Below, piece by piece: positions 41,254 through 50,130 of a stretch of DNA of 64,000 nucleotides; the stretch's first letter is position 1, and each line of letters opens with the position of its first letter. The translations under genes and the position numbers were made by a program. This DNA comes from Palsa-504 sp963753195 (GTDB lineage: Bacteria > Actinomycetota > Actinomycetes > Streptosporangiales > Streptosporangiaceae). The stretch is from the NCBI GenBank assembly GCA_963753195.1, contig CAVWBH010000001.1:744001-808000 (forward strand), given 5' to 3'. The notes under the pieces were generated by a model. It saw only the letters and a program-made list of their open reading frames with translations. It was not told where the DNA came from and ran no database searches.

Positions 41254-42351
41254 ATGCAGGAACTGCGCTTCGTCGCGGTGAGCGAGGACGGCCGTTACGC
41301 TGTCCTGGCCGTGCCCGGGCGGAGCGCACGCTTCGTGCTGCCGATAGACGAACGGCTCAGGGCCGTCGCCCTGGGCCAGACCTCCCGGCTCGCGCAGTAC
41401 GAGATCGAAGTGGAGAGCCCGTTGCGACCCAAGGAGATCCAGGCACGAATCCGCGCCGGGGAAACGGTCGAGGAAATCGCGGACGCGGCCGGCATCGCGG
41501 TCGAACGCGTGCGCTGGTTCGAGGCCCCAGTGCTGGCCGAACGTGCCTATGTGGCCGACCAGGCACAGAGCGCGTCGGTGCGCCGCCACGGCGATTCGAC
41601 ACCAGGCCCGCGGCTGGGCGAGGTCGTGGCCGAGCGGCTGAGCGCGATCGGGGCCGACCCGGACGGCGCGCAGTGGGACGCGAAGAAACGCGGCGACGGC
41701 ACCTGGCAGGTCCAGCTCACGTTCACCTCTGGCGGCGACCCGCTCGTGGCCGAGTGGGTCTTCGATCCTCGCCGCAGGCACGTGCTGCCCGCCGACGACA
41801 ACGCCGCCCGCATGTCGCTGCCGGGCGCTGAGCCGCCCCGGCCTGCCGCACCGCTGCCGGGCGAGGCGACAGTAACCCGGCTGGCCCCCCGGCTCAGCAC
41901 TACCTCTGGTCACGGGGCCATCGCAGGACATGGCCAGGGCAACCGAGTCAGGATCGAGCGGTCAGCCGGCTCCGGCACCGCGCCGTCCGCTTCCGCGCCA
42001 TCCGCTTCCGCTTCCGCGCCATCCGCATCCGCATCCGCGCCATCCGGATCCGCATCCGCGCCGTCCTCCCCCGCGCCGGTCGTGCCCTCGGTGCCCGTGC
42101 CCTCGCTCACCGTGCCACCCTCCTCGGCCTCCCGCAGAGCCGCCGACACCGCGCGGGAGAACCGTCCCGCGGATGCCCGGCCCGTCGAGACTGCGGCTGA
42201 GTCACCGGCGGTGCCGGACGACGCCGCGGCACAGGCCCAGGCTGGTGGCGAACCAGCCGGACGCCCGGGCCGGAAGACCGCTCGGGGCAAGCGCTCCTCG
42301 GTCCCGTCCTGGGACGAGATCATGTTCGGAAGCTCCCGCCAGAGCGACTGA
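41254..42351 (+). CDS. sepH: Septation protein SepH
   Basis: A 365-residue protein of the SepH (DUF3071) family, which in streptomycetes binds FtsZ and stimulates filament assembly. The N-terminal domain (1-170) has MQELRFVAVSEDGRYAVL and the predicted helix-turn-helix EIQARIRAGETVEEIADAAG followed by ERVRWFEAPVLAERAYVA. The middle (190-330) is disordered with a Ser/Ala repeat (SASAPSA) encoded by 18-bp tandem repeats. The C-terminal tail keeps the conserved motif RSSVPSWDEIMFG. An imperfect hairpin ends 18 bp before the start codon. Confidence 0.9.
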   Translation: MQELRFVAVSEDGRYAVLAVPGRSARFVLPIDERLRAVALGQTSRLAQYEIEVESPLRPKEIQARIRAGETVEEIADAAGIAVERVRWFEAPVLAERAYVADQAQSASVRRHGDSTPGPRLGEVVAERLSAIGADPDGAQWDAKKRGDGTWQVQLTFTSGGDPLVAEWVFDPRRRHVLPADDNAARMSLPGAEPPRPAAPLPGEATVTRLAPRLSTTSGHGAIAGHGQGNRVRIERSAGSGTAPSASAPSASASAPSASASAPSGSASAPSSPAPVVPSVPVPSLTVPPSSASRRAADTARENRPADARPVETAAESPAVPDDAAAQAQAGGEPAGRPGRKTARGKRSSVPSWDEIMFGSSRQSD

Positions 42352-42529
42352 GCCAGGCGCACAGCGACTGAGCAGTGCCTGTCACCGCGAGCTAGCGGCT
42401 GACGCTCGGCTGTGCGCGTTCTGACGGTCGGCAGGGCTCAGTCTGACAGCGGCAGGGCTCAGGATGAGTCCATGCGACATGACGTGACGAATGCGATCCA
42501 GGCCGCCGGACGGCGCGGGCCTCGAAGGC

Positions 42530-42618
42530 CAGGTGGCGGCCGCCGACATGGGCGGCGCGCCCCGCGCCGTCCGCGAGCTGAAGCGGCCAAGCAGCCCGAT
42601 ACGCAGCGAGTCCGGCAT
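42530..42618 (-). pseudogene. SARP/AfsR-type regulator N-terminal fragment
   Basis: On the reverse strand MPDSLRIGLLG is followed, after one missing base, by LQLADGAGRAAHVGGRHL. Together these match the first 30 residues of SARP/BTAD regulators (LRIGLLGPL...VGGRRLRALL). Beyond GGRHL the similarity ends. This is a stub of a regulator of secondary metabolism in the otherwise gene-free 397-bp gap between sepH and the PEBP gene. Confidence 0.5.
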
Positions 42619-42748
42619 CCGCTATCTCCGGCGATCGGTATCCGGGCGCGGGCATGCAACCCATTTTGTCTCGGTCATTCACCATGTCGTCTCGCCCGTA
42701 CGCTTCCTGGCAGGTTCTAATATCAACCGTCGGCAGAAAGGAGGGAGG

Positions 42749-43351
42749 GTGAGGTCGAGCCCAGACCTGATTCGCCGTGGCCTGCGCCGCCCGCGGCGGC
42801 AGCCGCAGCCAGCCGGGCGGCGGCTATTCCGGCACGCGGCCTCAGCGGTGGCGGCGGCCCTCATCCTGGCCGGCTGCGGGCAGGCGGGCCAGGGCGCGCC
42901 GGTTCCGCCGCGGCTGATGTCGGTCAGCAGCCAGGCCTTCATCCAGAACGTCCTGCCTCAGCGCTATACCTGCCACGGCGGCGGGATGAATCCCCCGCTC
43001 GAGTGGTCCGGCGCGCCGGCCGATACCAAGAGCCTCGCCCTCGTGGTCGACGATTCTTCAGCGCCGATCACGCCCTATATCTACTGGCTGGTGTTCGACA
43101 TCCAGCCGGGCACCACGGACATCCAGGAAAACGCGCTGCCGACCGGAGCCCGCGAGGCACTGAACAGCGCGGGCCACACGGCCTACGACGCGCCGTGTCC
43201 GGACGGCCATCCGCACATGTACCGTTTCACGGTCTATGCGCTGAACCGCGTGCTGACGATGGCCAACGGAGCTCCCCTGCTCCAGGTCTGGAACGCGATC
43301 GCGGCGGCCACCATCGGACGCGGCCGGATTGTGGTAACCGGGTACCCGTAA
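42749..43351 (+). CDS. YbhB/YbcL-type PEBP lipoprotein
   Basis: A 200-residue lipoprotein. An Arg-rich N-terminus, a hydrophobic stretch and the lipobox LILAGC (Cys about 46) signal lipidation. The mature domain is a phosphatidylethanolamine-binding/Raf-kinase-inhibitor-like fold: QRYTCHGGGMNPPLEWSGAP, TKSLALVVDDSSAP, YIYWLVFDI and the ligand-site segment YDAPCPDGHPHMYRFTVYAL. Function in bacteria is unknown; ligand binding at the surface is likely. GTG 42749 is preceded by an excellent aaaggaggga site. Confidence 0.88.
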   Translation: MRSSPDLIRRGLRRPRRQPQPAGRRLFRHAASAVAAALILAGCGQAGQGAPVPPRLMSVSSQAFIQNVLPQRYTCHGGGMNPPLEWSGAPADTKSLALVVDDSSAPITPYIYWLVFDIQPGTTDIQENALPTGAREALNSAGHTAYDAPCPDGHPHMYRFTVYALNRVLTMANGAPLLQVWNAIAAATIGRGRIVVTGYP

Positions 43352-43546
43352 GGGCCTGGAGCCTTGGTGATCCGCTCGATACCGAAGTTCGGCAATCATG
43401 TGACATGCTCCCCGGCGGTGAGACACAATCGGTGATGATCAAGCGGGTCCCGGGGCGCTCGCGATAACGAGGGGGGCAAGGCGCGCGTCACCGGCCGCGT
43501 GTGCCTGGCTAGCGTCCCGACTCCCCTTACCGGCCCGGCATTCTGG

Positions 43547-45006
43547 ATGGAGACCATGATCCTGGTCGCGGGACTCGCCATTGTGGGACTTGTCGGCATA
43601 GCGGCAGCCTTCTACTTCAGCATGCGCCCGGGCAGTCCCCGGGACGAGGCCCTCCCGGGCAGTCCCCGGGACGAGGGCGTCCCGGGACGGAGTGGCGATA
43701 GCCGCGGACCCGGTGAATCCGGCGCGCCCCGGGGAGCCAGGCCTGGCCGGGTGGCCGCGAGCCGGCCGCCGGCCAGCCGGAGCAAGACCTCGCCGCCCCC
43801 ATCGGGCGGCCCTGCCCGGCCCGCGAGCCCGGCGCGGTCGGCCCGACCTGGCCGGTCTGCGCGCGGCGCGCCCGTCTCGGGCGGCACCGGTCCCAGTACC
43901 GTGATCGACTTCACCGACCCGCGAATGGGGCTGGAGGATTCCGGACCTCTAGTCACCGGGCACCGGGCCCGGCACGGTGGCCGCCAGGACGATGCGCCGG
44001 ACGTGGCGGCGGCACAGCGCATGGCGGCGCGGGGCTCGCACCAGGCCGATCCGGATAACACGGACATGACGGCCAGGTCGCGGCGGCGCGTGGGCTGGCG
44101 TAAAGGAACCGGCGTCGATGAGGAGCTGTGGCCGGCTGAGGAGTTCGGCGGAGTTTCCGACGAGCAGTTCTGGAATGACCTGGCGGCCGACAGGCCCTTG
44201 GCCACGACCGCCCGCACCGCCCAGCCGGACACCGCGGCCAGGCGGCTGCCGCCGGATGCCGGCCGGCGGCCGGACCCGCAGCCCGGCGGCGGCCGGATCC
44301 CGGACCTGCAGCCCGGTGACCCGGCCCGCCAGGCCGCCGGGCGAGTAGCGGGCGACGGCGCGGGAACGCATCCGCAGCCCCGTCTCGGCCCGGATGACCG
44401 GACGGCGGTACAGCCGGCCGTGGCGGCCATGCCGCCGTCACCGGGACCGGCCCGTCCGGTCCGAGCCGCTTACCAGGCCGCCCCCGTGCCGTCGCCCGCC
44501 GCTACCGGCGCGCAGGAGGATCCGCTGACCAGCCCGGCGTACGCGCTGCGGCCCAAGGGAGCTGTTGACGGCCGTTCCCCCCAATCGTCGCGCCACTCCA
44601 TGGACGCGAACGGGGGGATACGGGCCGGCGGCCCGGGGCGAGCTGGGCTGGCCCGCTCCCGTCGGACAGGTCCCGGCGGGGTCCTTCGGCGTCCGGCGGC
44701 ACCGTCGCGAGCCCGGCCTACCGGCCGGTACCGGCGGACGGCTACCGTGGCAGCACGGCCTACCTGTACCAGCAGCAGCCTTCCGGGGAGCCGCTTCCTT
44801 CGAGCACCCCGCCGTACAGCCAGAGGTTCGGATACCCGGACCCGGCCGGGCAGGCCGGCCCGGCCGGCGCCCCCGGGGATGCGAACGGCGGCTGGCACCC
44901 CGGCCAGGAGGGCGGCCACGGCGACGCGGGCCGGGGTCGTCCGGCCTACCCGCCCGCCAGCGGCTACCGCGCGCCTTACGAGCCGGGGGGCTACGACCGC
45001 TGGTAA
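43547..45006 (+). pseudogene. Single-pass membrane protein with long low-complexity tail, two frameshifts
   Basis: One N-terminal helix (ILVAGLAIVGLVGIAAAFYF) is followed by a Pro/Arg/Gly-rich cytoplasmic tail that starts with a 27-bp duplication (43629-43682). A compact part near 120-250 has STVIDFTDPRMGLEDSGPL and VDEELWPAEEFGGVSDEQFW. At six G's (44612-44617) the sensible frame shifts to GYGPAARGELGWPAPVGQVP. At a second G run (44678-44681) it shifts again to AYRPVPADGYRGSTAYLYQQ, ending YEPGGYDRW with TAA at 45004-45006. In the first frame the tail becomes Arg-rich and runs to 45103. Homopolymer indels, real or technical, are likely. The start could also be 43556 or 43499. Confidence 0.55.
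43629..43682. repeat. 27-bp in-frame tandem duplication
   Basis: Units 43629-43655 and 43656-43682 share cgggcagtccccgggacgag and differ only near the end. They encode the repeated PGSPRDE unit. Confidence 0.85.
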
Positions 45007-45130
45007 CCAGTCTGGGCCGGCCTCACGTGCACCGTGGGCGTCATGCGGGCGGGCCGGCCGATGCGAGGCTGCGGCGAGATCCCGGGGCGGGCTTTTTGCA
45101 TAACGTGAGCTCGCGCATTAGACACGCCTT

Positions 45131-45904
45131 ATGCCCGAGGGAGACGTGGTGTGGCACACCGCCCGCCGCCTGCACCAGGCGCTGGCGGGACGGCCCCTGA
45201 CCCGCAGCGACTTCCGCGTCCCGCAGTTGGCCACCGCCGATCTCACCGGTGACGTCGTGACCGAGACGGTCTCGCGTGGCAAGCACCTGCTGACCCGCAC
45301 CAGCGGCGGCCTGACCGTCCACACCCATCTGCGCATGGACGGATCCTGGCGGGTCCGGCCCGTGGCGGAGCCGATGCGGGACAGTCACCGGATCAGGCTG
45401 GTGCTCGCCAACGCCGACTGGCAGGCGGTCGGGTATCAGCTTGGCGTGGTCGAACTGCTCCGCACTAGCGAAGAGCAGCAGGCCACCGGGCATCTGGGCC
45501 CGGATCTCCTCGGTCCGGACTGGGACCCGGCCAAGGCGGTGCGGCGGCTGTCCGGTGACCCCGGCCGCCCCATCGGCGAGGCCCTTCTCGACCAGCGCAA
45601 CCTGGCCGGAATCGGCAACGTGTACAAGGCCGAAGTGCTGTTCCTGCGCGGTGTCAACCCGTGGCAGCCGGTCGGCGACGTCGCGGATCTGGACGCCATG
45701 GCCGTCCTCGCCCACCGGCTGCTGGAGGCCAATAAGGACCGGACAGGCCACATCACCACCGGCAACTGGCGGCGGGGCGAAGAAAACTGGGTGTACGGGC
45801 GGCGCGGCCGCCCGTGCCGCCGCTGCGGCACGCCCATCCGCTCCGACGGGCAGCAGGACCGGGTCACGTTCTGGTGCCCGTCGTGCCAGCCGCCGGGCGG
45901 CTAG
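45131..45904 (+). CDS. nei2: Endonuclease VIII-type DNA glycosylase (Nei2)
   Basis: A 257-residue Fpg/Nei family base-excision repair glycosylase/AP lyase. The N-terminal catalytic Pro2-Glu3 is followed by GDVVWHTARRLHQAL, which is Nei2-like rather than Fpg (PELPEVE). A conserved strand Lys is in RGKHLLTR. The H2TH region reads LLDQRNLAGIGNVYKAEVLF, and the C-terminal zinc finger has CRRCGTPI and FWCPSC. It removes oxidised pyrimidines. ATG 45131 is the only credible start. Its stop TAG overlaps the stop of the convergent VOC gene. Confidence 0.92.
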   Translation: MPEGDVVWHTARRLHQALAGRPLTRSDFRVPQLATADLTGDVVTETVSRGKHLLTRTSGGLTVHTHLRMDGSWRVRPVAEPMRDSHRIRLVLANADWQAVGYQLGVVELLRTSEEQQATGHLGPDLLGPDWDPAKAVRRLSGDPGRPIGEALLDQRNLAGIGNVYKAEVLFLRGVNPWQPVGDVADLDAMAVLAHRLLEANKDRTGHITTGNWRRGEENWVYGRRGRPCRRCGTPIRSDGQQDRVTFWCPSCQPPGG

Positions 45905-46281
45905 TTACCCTCGTGATCGAGGTCGACAATGCAGAACCGGTTGCCTTCGGGGTCGGCCAGGACGACGAAGTCAGGATCGTCCGGGTAGCTGTCCCAGCTG
46001 ACGCGGCTGGCCCCGAGCAACACCAGGCGCGCCGCCTCGGCCTCCTGCTCACCCACCCCGTTCACGTGCAGGTCGAAGTGCAGGCGAGGGTGATCCTGGG
46101 GGGCCGTCCGGCTCGTCTGCAGTGCGATCACCGGACCGGTGTGGCCCGGCGGCGGGGTCAGCACCCTGGGCCAGCCGCCGAACGGTCCGCCCGACACCTG
46201 GTAGCCGATCGCCGCGCACCAGAACGCCTCGGCTCGCTGCCGGTCACTGACGCCGAGCACCACCAGGCCGAACGTCAGCAT
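45901..46281 (-). CDS. VOC (glyoxalase/bleomycin-resistance-like) family protein
   Basis: A 126-residue protein of the vicinal-oxygen-chelate fold, in the Glyoxalase_6-like subgroup. The first beta-alpha-beta unit is FGLVVLGVSDRQRAEAFWCA. A paired PRLHFDLHVN strand follows, and the C-terminal DFVVLADPEGNRFCIVD is the hallmark of the fold. Metal-site residues are only partly evident, so substrate and activity are unknown. The true ATG is 46279-46281 (ggaaggga before it); the longer frame upstream is a shadow. It converges on nei2, with stop codons overlapping by two bases. Confidence 0.8.
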   Translation of the reverse strand: MLTFGLVVLGVSDRQRAEAFWCAAIGYQVSGGPFGGWPRVLTPPPGHTGPVIALQTSRTAPQDHPRLHFDLHVNGVGEQEAEAARLVLLGASRVSWDSYPDDPDFVVLADPEGNRFCIVDLDHEGN

Positions 46282-46757
46282 CGACACTCCCTTCCGACCA
46301 GGACTGGCCGGCGACCACCTCGGCTCGCCTCGCAGGGACCAGACTAGACAATTCCGGCCAGCATATGGTCCGCGACATGCGGCCTGACCTGCGGCTATTG
46401 TTTTATGTCCGGCATCCGGCAGCAGACTAATACGCATCGAGTGCAGATTGAATCACAAGGAGTAATACTACCGAAACCTTTCCGTGATACTTCTGTGAAA
46501 CCTGGCACTCGTCGGAGCTTATGCCCGTTTAAATGCGCCATAACTTGGGACAATTCCCGGAATTGCTGGACTTCTCGACTGTCATTCGCTCATGCTATTG
46601 CCAGCGCCGGCATTTTATCGTAGCGTAAATGAGCACAAGCCCTGCGTAACACCGGGCTGGTAATGCCGTCGCGGCGGCCGTGATCCGTGCTCGCCCGCAC
46701 CGGCTACAGTACCTCGGCGCATTCGTCAACTCCGGGAACCCTAAGGGAGGCAAGACG
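46282..46757. other. AT-richer intergenic region upstream of the NlpC/P60 gene
   Basis: 476 bp whose base composition is visibly lower in GC than the window (for example 46390-46640). I see no protein-like frame, although aaggagtaat at about 46458 looks like a ribosome site without a convincing ORF. It may be a long regulatory leader or promoter for the cell-wall hydrolase; c-di-AMP riboswitch signatures were looked for and not found. Confidence 0.5.
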
Positions 46758-47219
46758 GTGGCAATCCGATATAAGGTAGGCACCATCGCCGGAACGATGG
46801 CAGTAACTCTGGCGTTTTTCTCGGGAACGGCCAACGCTCAAACTATGTCGTTCAACCAACAGACCTCTACATACGTGCAGACGTTCATCGGCCGGGTCCC
46901 GTACACCTACGGTGGCAGTTCTCCCAGCTCAGGATTTGACTGCAGCGGTCTCACCGAGTACGTGTACCAGCACTTCGGCCAGTCGATCCCGCGGACCGCG
47001 GACGAACAGTTCCGGAGCTTCCGCCGCGAAAGCGAGCGCGCGGCATGGGGCGGCGATCTCGTCTTCTTCCATGTGAATTCGGACCCTAACAGCTACGTCT
47101 ATCACGTCGCCATTTATGAGGGCGGCAATCAGATCGTCTCGGCGGTCGACCCATCGCAAGGGATTGCCTGGCAGGAAATCTGGGCCTCCGATGTGACATT
47201 CGGCACGATCACTCATTGA
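46758..47219 (+). CDS. Secreted NlpC/P60 family cell-wall endopeptidase
   Basis: A 153-residue protein. A signal peptide (about 1-27) is cleaved after GTANA. The NlpC/P60 domain follows, with catalytic Cys62 in GFDCSGLTEYVYQHFG and His116 in YVYHVAIYEGG. The third polar residue of the triad would lie in the following strand, near IVSAVDPS. Family members cut the D-Glu-DAP bond of peptidoglycan stems. No extra binding domain is present, so it is a minimal hydrolase. GTG 46758 has aagggagg at good spacing. Codon use is less GC-biased than neighbours, with several NNA/NNT codons, suggesting transfer or a special expression state. Confidence 0.88.
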   Translation: MAIRYKVGTIAGTMAVTLAFFSGTANAQTMSFNQQTSTYVQTFIGRVPYTYGGSSPSSGFDCSGLTEYVYQHFGQSIPRTADEQFRSFRRESERAAWGGDLVFFHVNSDPNSYVYHVAIYEGGNQIVSAVDPSQGIAWQEIWASDVTFGTITH

Positions 47220-47307
47220 GCATCGCATCCCTGATCGGCTGATTCTCGAACGCCTGCGCCGGCGGCCGGCTAGCGGTAGCGGTAGCGGTAGCTCGCGCGG
47301 CGAGAGT

Positions 47308-47331
47308 GCCCGGGCTCGCTCCGGCCCGGGC
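47308..47331. terminator. Possible hairpin terminator
   Basis: The arms gcccggg (47308-47314) and cccgggc (47325-47331) pair around a 10-base loop between the convergent NlpC/P60 and small hypothetical genes. It is preceded by a (gcggta)n microrepeat at about 47270-47290. Confidence 0.4.
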
Positions 47332-47381
47332 CGGCCGAACGGTGAGCCTGGGCGCCAGAAGGGCGCCGGACGCGGGGTCGC

Positions 47382-47612
47382 TTAGCTGGCCACGTCCTGG
47401 CCACGTCTGCGCAGGCGTGCCGCAGCCGTCAGCGTGACCAGGCGCTCGGCCTGGATCCGGTCGTCGCCGACGGGCGCCACGGTGAAGACAAACCCGCCCT
47501 GTCCCAGGCGGATCGTCTTGACCAGGACCGCGCTGCTGGTACCGGGCAGCACGACCACATCACCGGCATTTACGTCGCCAGCAAAGACCAGATCCTCCAC
47601 GGTTAGCGACAA
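47382..47612 (-). CDS. Small hypothetical protein
   Basis: A 76-residue protein, mostly beta-strand by pattern: MSLTVEDLVFAGDVNAGDVV, then LPGTSSAVLVKTIRLGQGG and FVFTVAPVGDDRIQAERL. It ends in a basic helix AARLRRRGQDVAS. It has the look of small SH3-like or hypothetical actinobacterial proteins, but I do not recognise a family. No strong ribosome site is evident before the ATG. It lies between the NlpC/P60 gene and the MFS exporter, with no clear operon partner. Confidence 0.5.
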   Translation of the reverse strand: MSLTVEDLVFAGDVNAGDVVVLPGTSSAVLVKTIRLGQGGFVFTVAPVGDDRIQAERLVTLTAAARLRRRGQDVAS

Positions 47613-47695
47613 TACAGTCTGCGGCGGCGGGTTTCGTCGGGATCCCTAACGCAGGATGTATCGATCATGTACAGCCGGCAAAATGAGCGGTCTGG

Positions 47696-49333
47696 TCACG
47701 GCTTATCCTGGTCAGCCAGAACACCCTCCTGGCCACGTGCCCGGCCGGCCGGATGTCGGGCCGCAGCAGCCCGGCTAGGCGGCGTCGGAGAACTGACCGC
47801 GGTGCTCTCGTGGGCGTCCGTCCCTGGCTCGCTGGAGCGCCATTCCGGCTCCGCCTCCAGGGTATTCAGCGACGGAGAGTAACCCCGCGGGTAGGGCACG
47901 AGCAGCGCAATGCCCGCGCCGAGGGCGGCCGCGATGGCGCAGAGGGCGAACAGGATCTGGTAAGCCGCCAGCGACGGGAAGGCCACGCCGCCGACTACGA
48001 CGACCGAGGAGGCCAGGAGGGTCCCGCCGACCGCGCTGGCCAACGAGCTGCCGGAGGCGCGGGACAGCGAGTTCAGGCCGTTGGCGGCGGCGAGCTCGGA
48101 GTGCGGCGCGCCCAGCGCGATGAGCGCCGGCATGGCGGCGAAGGCGATGCCGACGCCCGCGCCGGCCACTGTCGTGCCGACGACGATCTCCCACAGGTGA
48201 GCGGTCAGCACGATGCGGCTCGCGAATCCGGCGGCCACCACGATAGCTCCGGTGCACAGCGTGATCTTCGGGCCGAACCGGCGGGATATCACCGCCGAGA
48301 CCGGCGACAAGGCTAGCTGGGCGAGCCCGCTGGGCAGCATGCACAGGCCGCTGACCACGATGGATGTGCCGAAGCCGTAGCCTGTGGCCCGCGGCGCCTG
48401 CACGTAGGCGGCCGTGCCGATGAAACTGGCGAACATCGCGAACCCGACGCACACCGAGGCGACGTTGGTCCGCAGCAGCGCCGGCTTGGCGTTGGCCGCG
48501 ATGTCGACCAGCGGCGACCGTGTCCTGCGCTCCATCAGCACGAAGGAGGCAAGCAGGACGGCCGCGACGGCCAGCAGACCCAGCGTCCGCGCTGATCCCC
48601 ATCCCCACACGGCGGCCTCGCTCAGCGGCAGCAGCAGGCAGAGCAGCGCCACGGCGAGCAGGATCGCGCCAGGGAGGTCGAACCGGCCTCCCCGGCTCTG
48701 GGCCGGCTCGGTGAGGAACAACCAGCTGCCCAGCAGGGACACGACGCCGCCGGCCAGGAGGATCCAGAACAGCAGGTGGTAATCGGCGTGCTCGCCGACG
48801 AGCCCAGCAAGCGGCAGGCCGAGCGCCCCGCCGATGCCGAGCGTCGCACTGACCAGCGCGACGCCGAACAATGCGCGGCGGGCGGGCATGGTCACGGTGA
48901 TCAGGCTGATGCCGAGCGGAACGGCGGCCAGGGACAGCCCCGTAACGCCGCGTCCGATGATCAGCGGAACCAAGCTCCGGCTCAGGCCGCAGATGAGCGA
49001 GCCGACGGTCAGGAAGCCGGCGCACATCATGAGCATCAAGCGCTTGCCGTGCAGATCGCCCAGCCGCCCGACGATCGGGACGGCCACGCCCGCAGCCAGC
49101 AACGTCGAGGTCAGCAGCCACTCAGTGCTGGTCGTCGAGCTGTGCAGGTCCTCTGCTACCTGCGGCAGCACCGGGATAAGGACCGACATGGTGAGGGACA
49201 CCATCAAGCCGGCGAGACAGACGACCGCGACTGCGGCGACCTGGCTGGGCAGCCAGCCGCCCGTATCCGGCTCGGCGCCCCGGCCTGAAAGGGTGCCTTC
49301 CCCCAGCGAGCCCGCAGACGTCTCCTCGATCAT
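47696..49333 (-). CDS. MFS (DHA2-type) multidrug exporter
   Basis: A 545-residue major-facilitator protein with about fourteen helices, the DHA2 (14-TMS) drug:proton antiporter plan. Helix 1 is VAVVCLAGLMVSLTMSVLIP; the loop 2-3 motif A is GRLGDLHGKRLMLM; motif C in helix 5 has a Gly-rich run (ATLGIGGALGLPLAG). A 60-residue cytoplasmic tail is charged and low in complexity. ATG 49331-49333 is chosen. The tetR gene is divergent with palindromic sites between, so expression is probably induced by its ligand. The substrate is unknown. Confidence 0.88.
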   Translation of the reverse strand: MIEETSAGSLGEGTLSGRGAEPDTGGWLPSQVAAVAVVCLAGLMVSLTMSVLIPVLPQVAEDLHSSTTSTEWLLTSTLLAAGVAVPIVGRLGDLHGKRLMLMMCAGFLTVGSLICGLSRSLVPLIIGRGVTGLSLAAVPLGISLITVTMPARRALFGVALVSATLGIGGALGLPLAGLVGEHADYHLLFWILLAGGVVSLLGSWLFLTEPAQSRGGRFDLPGAILLAVALLCLLLPLSEAAVWGWGSARTLGLLAVAAVLLASFVLMERRTRSPLVDIAANAKPALLRTNVASVCVGFAMFASFIGTAAYVQAPRATGYGFGTSIVVSGLCMLPSGLAQLALSPVSAVISRRFGPKITLCTGAIVVAAGFASRIVLTAHLWEIVVGTTVAGAGVGIAFAAMPALIALGAPHSELAAANGLNSLSRASGSSLASAVGGTLLASSVVVVGGVAFPSLAAYQILFALCAIAAALGAGIALLVPYPRGYSPSLNTLEAEPEWRSSEPGTDAHESTAVSSPTPPSRAAAARHPAGRARGQEGVLADQDKP

Positions 49334-49400
49334 GTACCGCCCTTCGGCCTGGTGCTGCACGGCGCACCAGGTTGGGCGCAGTGTGGCGCGACCACATGAC

Positions 49401-49430
49401 ACGGCGCGCCGTCATGGCATATCGTGCCAT
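49401..49430. promoter_or_regulatory. Operator palindromes between MFS exporter and tetR
   Basis: Two adjacent inverted repeats: acggcgcgccgt (49401-49412, perfect 12-mer) and atggca-tatcg-tgccat (49414-49430, 6-bp arms). They lie between divergent promoters, and the second runs into the putative GTG start of tetR, a usual place for TetR autoregulation. Confidence 0.6.
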
Positions 49431-50122
49431 CAGCGACTCGCTTCGGGCAAGGCCGAATCCGGGCCCGCCGCCTGAAACCAGCATCAGCCCCACGTCCGCC
49501 GCGGAGGCGCACCATCGCGGACCTCAGAGAACGTAACCGTGTCGACAATCGTGCCGCAACCGTCGACGCGGCGTTCACCCTGTTCGCCGAGCGCGGGTAC
49601 TGCAACGTCACCGTGGCCGACATCTGCGACGCGGCTGGCATCGGCCGCCGCACCTTCTTCCGGTACTTCGCGGCCAAGGACGATGTCCTGACTGAGCCCG
49701 CCCGCGAGATGACCGCCCGCGTCGCCGCCGCCATCACCGTCGCCCCCGCGGACCTGCCCGACTCCGTCGTCCTGCGCGCCGCCCTGACCGAGATGGCCGC
49801 CTACGCCCTCAGCCACCGCACCAGGCTGCGCCAGCTCGCCGAGGTCCGCCAGACATCAGCCGATATCCGTTCCTCACCGCTGACCCGGCTGTCGGAGCAG
49901 GAACAGCACCTGGCCCAGCAGCTTGCCGCCCGCCGCTCAGCCGACGCGGTGCCCGGCTGGCGCACCCGCCTCCTGGTCGCCCGGGCCGTAGCGGGCCTGC
50001 GCATCTGGCTCGATGACCTGGTGGCTGGCGAGTGCACCGATCCCTGGCTGCACCTGCAGCAGATCTTCGACTCCGAGCCCCTGCTTGCTGATCCCGGCGG
50101 GAGCGCCGGCCCGATCGGCTGA
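49424..50122 (+). CDS. TetR-family transcriptional regulator
   Basis: About 232 residues from GTG 49424; no other start is available before the DNA-binding domain, so the first 30 basic residues may be untranslated. The HTH spans about 40-95: RAATVDAAFTLFAERGYCNV, TVADICDAAGIGRRTFFRYF, AAKDDVL. The C-terminal ligand/dimer domain is mostly helical and variable, as usual. It is divergent from the DHA2 exporter and separated from it by two palindromes. It probably represses the exporter and itself until ligand binds. Confidence 0.85.
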   Translation: MPSATRFGQGRIRARRLKPASAPRPPRRRTIADLRERNRVDNRAATVDAAFTLFAERGYCNVTVADICDAAGIGRRTFFRYFAAKDDVLTEPAREMTARVAAAITVAPADLPDSVVLRAALTEMAAYALSHRTRLRQLAEVRQTSADIRSSPLTRLSEQEQHLAQQLAARRSADAVPGWRTRLLVARAVAGLRIWLDDLVAGECTDPWLHLQQIFDSEPLLADPGGSAGPIG

Positions 50123-50130
50123 GTCCTGGC

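Noticed and set aside
41115..41831. Long Arg-rich ORF overlapping sepH
   Set aside because: Composition typical of a high-GC shadow frame over a real gene.
46405..46623. 72-codon ORF in the AT-rich gap
   Set aside because: No ribosome-site support, no protein-like pattern; likely chance.
46390..46757. c-di-AMP (ydaO) riboswitch before the NlpC/P60 gene
   Set aside because: Conserved core motifs could not be found in this stretch.
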